Assembly (NCBI RefSeq): GCF_014649915.1
Contig: NZ_BMTY01000021.1
Span: 1-64,000 of the forward strand
DNA length: 64,000 nt
Reading direction: 5' to 3'
Origin: Streptomyces toxytricini
GTDB lineage: Bacteria > Actinomycetota > Actinomycetes > Streptomycetales > Streptomycetaceae
Position 1 is the first letter of the stretch; each line of letters begins with the position of its first letter. Shown one piece after another: positions 61,508 through 64,000 of the stretch. The notes beneath the pieces are model-generated. The model was not told the DNA's origin. It did not search any database and saw nothing but the letters and a program-made list of their open reading frames with translations. The position numbers and the translations under genes are program-made.

Positions 61508-62655
61508 GCGCCCTCCTCGACCGTCTCGACGCCCGCGTCGATGTCCTGGGCGGCGTCCAGTCCGAAGGTGTGCTCCGGGTTCCAGTGCAGGACGACCTCG
61601 GCGCCGGGGACGAGGCGGTCGTCGCGCTCGATGTTCTGCACGTACACCTCCAGCTCCGGACAGACGGGGCTGTCGACGACGAACTGCGTGGACACGCCGA
61701 TGAAGGAGGAGTCGGCGATCCGCCCGGGGACCTTGTTCCGGCCGGCCGCGACGGACCCCTCCTCGGCCGCGGGCACCAGGGAGATCTTCTCGGGGCGCAC
61801 CCCGACCAGCAGACGGCCGCCGGCCTTCGGCGCGGTCGAGCAGCGGGCCCGGGGCAGCCGGAGCTTGGTGCCCGCCGACGCGACGGTGACGTCGTCTCCG
61901 CCGGCCTCCAGGACCTCGGCCTCGATCAGGTTGGAGGTGCCGAGGAAGTTGGCGACGAACGTGGTGCGCGGGTTCTCGTACAGCTCGGCGGGCGCGCCCA
62001 GCTGCTCGACGCGGCCGCCGTTCATCACGGCCACGGTGTCGGCCATGGTCATGGCCTCCTCCTGGTCGTGGGTGACGTGCACGAAGGTGATGCCGACCTC
62101 GGTCTGGATCCGCTTGAGCTCCAGCTGCATCTGGCGGCGCAGCTTGAGGTCGAGGGCGCCGAGCGGCTCGTCCAGGAGGAGCACCTGGGGGTGGTTGATG
62201 AGCGCGCGGGCGACCGCGACGCGCTGCTGCTGGCCGCCGGAGAGCTGGTGCGGCTTGCGCTGGGCGAACTGGCCGAGCTCGACGAGCTCCAGCATGTCCT
62301 CGACCTGCTTCTTGACGGACTTGATGCCGCGGCGGCGCAGCCCGAAGGCGACGTTCTCGAAGATGCTCAGGTGCGGGAAGAGGGCGTAGCTCTGGAAGAC
62401 CGTGTTGACGGGCCGCTTGTACGGGGGCAGCTGCGTGACGTCGCGGTCGCCCAGGTGGACGGTGCCGGTGGAGGGCTCCTCCAGGCCGGCGATCATCCGC
62501 AGGGTGGTGGTCTTCCCGCAGCCGGAGGCGCCGAGCAGGGCGAAGAACGAGCCCTGCGGGATGGTCAGGTCGAGGGGGTGCACGGCCGTGAAGGTGCCGT
62601 AGTGCTTGCTGATCCCGGCGAGGCGGACATCTCCGCCCGCGGTCTTGTCAGTCAT
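61504..62655 (-). CDS. potA: Polyamine ABC transporter ATP-binding protein (PotA-like)
   Basis: A 383-residue ATPase with Walker A GASGCGKTT (about residue 42), signature LSGGQQQR, Walker B LLLDEPLGALD and a C-terminal TOBE-type domain (LLVGVRPEKISLVPA). It starts at ATG 62655. The substrate type is inferred from the solute-binding protein and oxidase genes. Its end overlaps potB. Confidence 0.9.
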   Translation of the reverse strand: MTDKTAGGDVRLAGISKHYGTFTAVHPLDLTIPQGSFFALLGASGCGKTTTLRMIAGLEEPSTGTVHLGDRDVTQLPPYKRPVNTVFQSYALFPHLSIFENVAFGLRRRGIKSVKKQVEDMLELVELGQFAQRKPHQLSGGQQQRVAVARALINHPQVLLLDEPLGALDLKLRRQMQLELKRIQTEVGITFVHVTHDQEEAMTMADTVAVMNGGRVEQLGAPAELYENPRTTFVANFLGTSNLIEAEVLEAGGDDVTVASAGTKLRLPRARCSTAPKAGGRLLVGVRPEKISLVPAAEEGSVAAGRNKVPGRIADSSFIGVSTQFVVDSPVCPELEVYVQNIERDDRLVPGAEVVLHWNPEHTFGLDAAQDIDAGVETVEEGA

Positions 62656-62717
62656 GGGTCGCGGCCTTCGGTGGTGGTGTTCGTCGGAAGAGGGCGGGGG
62701 TGCCGGCACGGGGTCCG

Positions 62718-63968
62718 TCAGGCTCCGATGAGCTTGGCGAACTTCTCCTCGTACTCGGTCTCTTCCTCGCTGGTGAGCATGCGGAAGGCATGGGCCCTGG
62801 CGGCCATTTCCTCGTCGGGGATGATCAAGGGGTTGTCCGCGAGCGCGGGATCGATTTTCGCAAGGTCGTCCTTGACCCCCGCCACCGGGCACACGTAGCT
62901 GATGAAGGCGGCGAGCTGGGCTGCGATCGGGGGCTCGTAGTAGAAGTCGATGAGCTTTTCGGCGTTGGCCTTGTGCCGGGCGCGGGCCGGTACGAGCAGG
63001 TTGTCGCTGGAGGTGATGTAGCCCACGGCCGGAATCGCGTACTGGATGTCCGGGTTGTCCGCTTGCAGCTGGATGACGTCGCCGGCCCAGGCGAGGCAGG
63101 CCGCCAGGTCGCCCTTGTCCAGGTCCGCGGTGTAGTCGTTGCCGGTGAAGCGGCGGATCTGCTTGCTGTCCACGCCCTTCTGCAGGCGTGCGATGGCCGC
63201 GTCGTAGTCGGCGGTGGTGAAGGACTCCGGGGACTTGCCCTGGTCGAGGAGGGTCATGCCGACGCTGTCGCGCATCTCGCTGAGGAAGCCGACCCGGCCC
63301 TTGAGGGTGGGGTCGTCGAGCATCTGCGTGACGGAGTCGACCTTCCTGCCGCCCGTCGCCTTGGTGTTGTAGGCGATGACGGTGTTGATGCCGGTCCACG
63401 GGTAGCTGTACGCCCGGCCCGGGTCCCAGTCGGGGCTGCGGTACTGCGGGATCAGGTTGGCGAAGGCGTGCGGCAGGTGGGAGGGGTCGAGTTTCTGGGC
63501 CCAGCCGAGGCGGATGATGCGGGCCGCGAGCCAGTCGGTGACGACGATCAGGTCGCGGCCGGTGTCCTGGCCGGCCGCCAGCTGGGGGCGGATCTTGCCG
63601 AAGAACTCGACGTTGTCGTTGATGTCCTCGGTGTAGTTGACCTCGATGCCCGTCCGCTTCGTGAACTCCTCCAGCGTCGGGTGGACCTTCTCGTCTTCGC
63701 TGACGTCCATGTACTCGGTCCAGTTGGAGAAGTTGACGGTCTTCTCCGCCTGCGAGCGGTCCTCGGACGCGGCGGCGTCCTCGCCGCCGCGCTTCGCGGG
63801 CGGGATACCGCACGCGGACAGCGACGCCAGGCCGCCGAGGGTGAGCGCCCCGGTGCCGGAGGCGCGCAGCAGCGAGCGGCGGGTGAGGGCGCCGCGCCCG
63901 CTGGTGAGGCTGCGCCGCATCGCGGCGAGCTGTGCCGCGGAGAGCCGGTCGGGCTCGTTGTGCTGCAT
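62718..63968 (-). CDS. potD: Polyamine ABC transporter solute-binding lipoprotein (PotD-like)
   Basis: A 416-residue extracellular binding protein. The N terminus has a twin-arginine motif in GALTRRSLLRA and a lipobox LSACG, so it is probably a Tat-exported lipoprotein; VNFSNWTEYMDV begins the PotD-like fold. It lies 62 bases upstream of potA in the same direction and probably starts the potDABC-oxidase operon. The promoter lies toward the window's right edge. Confidence 0.88.
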   Translation of the reverse strand: MQHNEPDRLSAAQLAAMRRSLTSGRGALTRRSLLRASGTGALTLGGLASLSACGIPPAKRGGEDAAASEDRSQAEKTVNFSNWTEYMDVSEDEKVHPTLEEFTKRTGIEVNYTEDINDNVEFFGKIRPQLAAGQDTGRDLIVVTDWLAARIIRLGWAQKLDPSHLPHAFANLIPQYRSPDWDPGRAYSYPWTGINTVIAYNTKATGGRKVDSVTQMLDDPTLKGRVGFLSEMRDSVGMTLLDQGKSPESFTTADYDAAIARLQKGVDSKQIRRFTGNDYTADLDKGDLAACLAWAGDVIQLQADNPDIQYAIPAVGYITSSDNLLVPARARHKANAEKLIDFYYEPPIAAQLAAFISYVCPVAGVKDDLAKIDPALADNPLIIPDEEMAARAHAFRMLTSEEETEYEEKFAKLIGA

Positions 63969-64000
63969 GGACTGTGCCCTTTCGGGATGGACGGGCCGCT

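Overview
The window reads as a core segment of a Streptomyces chromosome. It has very high GC, GTG and TTG starts are common, many Shine-Dalgarno sequences read GGAGG or GAGGAG, and the order rnj-dapA-thyX-dapB-pnp-rpsO followed by truB-rbfA-infB-nusA-rimP matches that genus. No species can be named from the sequence alone. Most long open frames on the opposite strand of genes are GC-driven shadows and were left out.

Layout. (1) 336-10441, mostly minus strand: RNase J, dapA, thyX, a PH-domain membrane protein (plus strand), a small membrane protein, dapB, an M16 zinc protease, polynucleotide phosphorylase and ribosomal protein S15. (2) 10614-26046: a compact type VII (ESX-like) secretion locus with eccD, eccC, a DUF397 protein, esxA, esxB, the mycosin mycP, eccB, eccE, an unrecognised 236-residue protein and a long EspI-like MinD ATPase. 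(3) 26082-34367: ribF, truB, rbfA, a DUF503 protein, infB, ylxR, nusA and rimP, a translation and transcription-factor cluster. The type VII locus lies between ribF and rpsO, genes that sit side by side in many bacteria. (4) 34523-37655, plus strand: a Tat-type lipoprotein, a DUF4439 ferritin-like protein, a kinase-fold protein whose catalytic residues are replaced, and a stomatin-like SPFH protein, followed by a repeat-filled intergenic stretch. (5) 38031-46687, minus: proS, two GNAT proteins, ispG, a site-2 protease, dxr and a hypothetical protein; ispG and dxr belong to the MEP isoprenoid pathway. (6) 46745-49391: a long acyl-CoA dehydrogenase and a secreted protein made largely of asparagine runs. 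(7) 49744-63968: a polyamine/GABA catabolism region with an aldehyde dehydrogenase, a PucR regulator, a GABA aminotransferase, a putrescine-oxidase-like flavoprotein and a four-gene polyamine ABC transporter. Interspersed are a VirD4-like membrane ATPase, a PAP2 phosphatase and a short Prim-Pol-like protein.

How the genes work together. Region 1 and region 3 hold RNA-decay and translation functions (RNase J, PNPase, S15, NusA, IF2, RbfA, TruB, RimP), lysine/peptidoglycan precursor genes (dapA, dapB) and thymidylate synthesis (thyX). Region 2 encodes a membrane channel (EccB, C, D, E), its protease (MycP) and WXG100 substrates. Region 7 imports polyamines (PotABCD), oxidises them and channels GABA toward succinate.

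Non-coding signals of note include a chain of three overlapping mini-ORFs just upstream of infB, an 18-bp perfect hairpin inside the first codons of the M16 protease gene, a well-formed promoter for esxBA, two perfect Streptomyces-type DnaA boxes outside any origin, paired intergenic repeats near 37.9 kb and a 4 x 12-bp repeat at the gabT stop. No rRNA, tRNA, CRISPR array or insertion sequence was seen.
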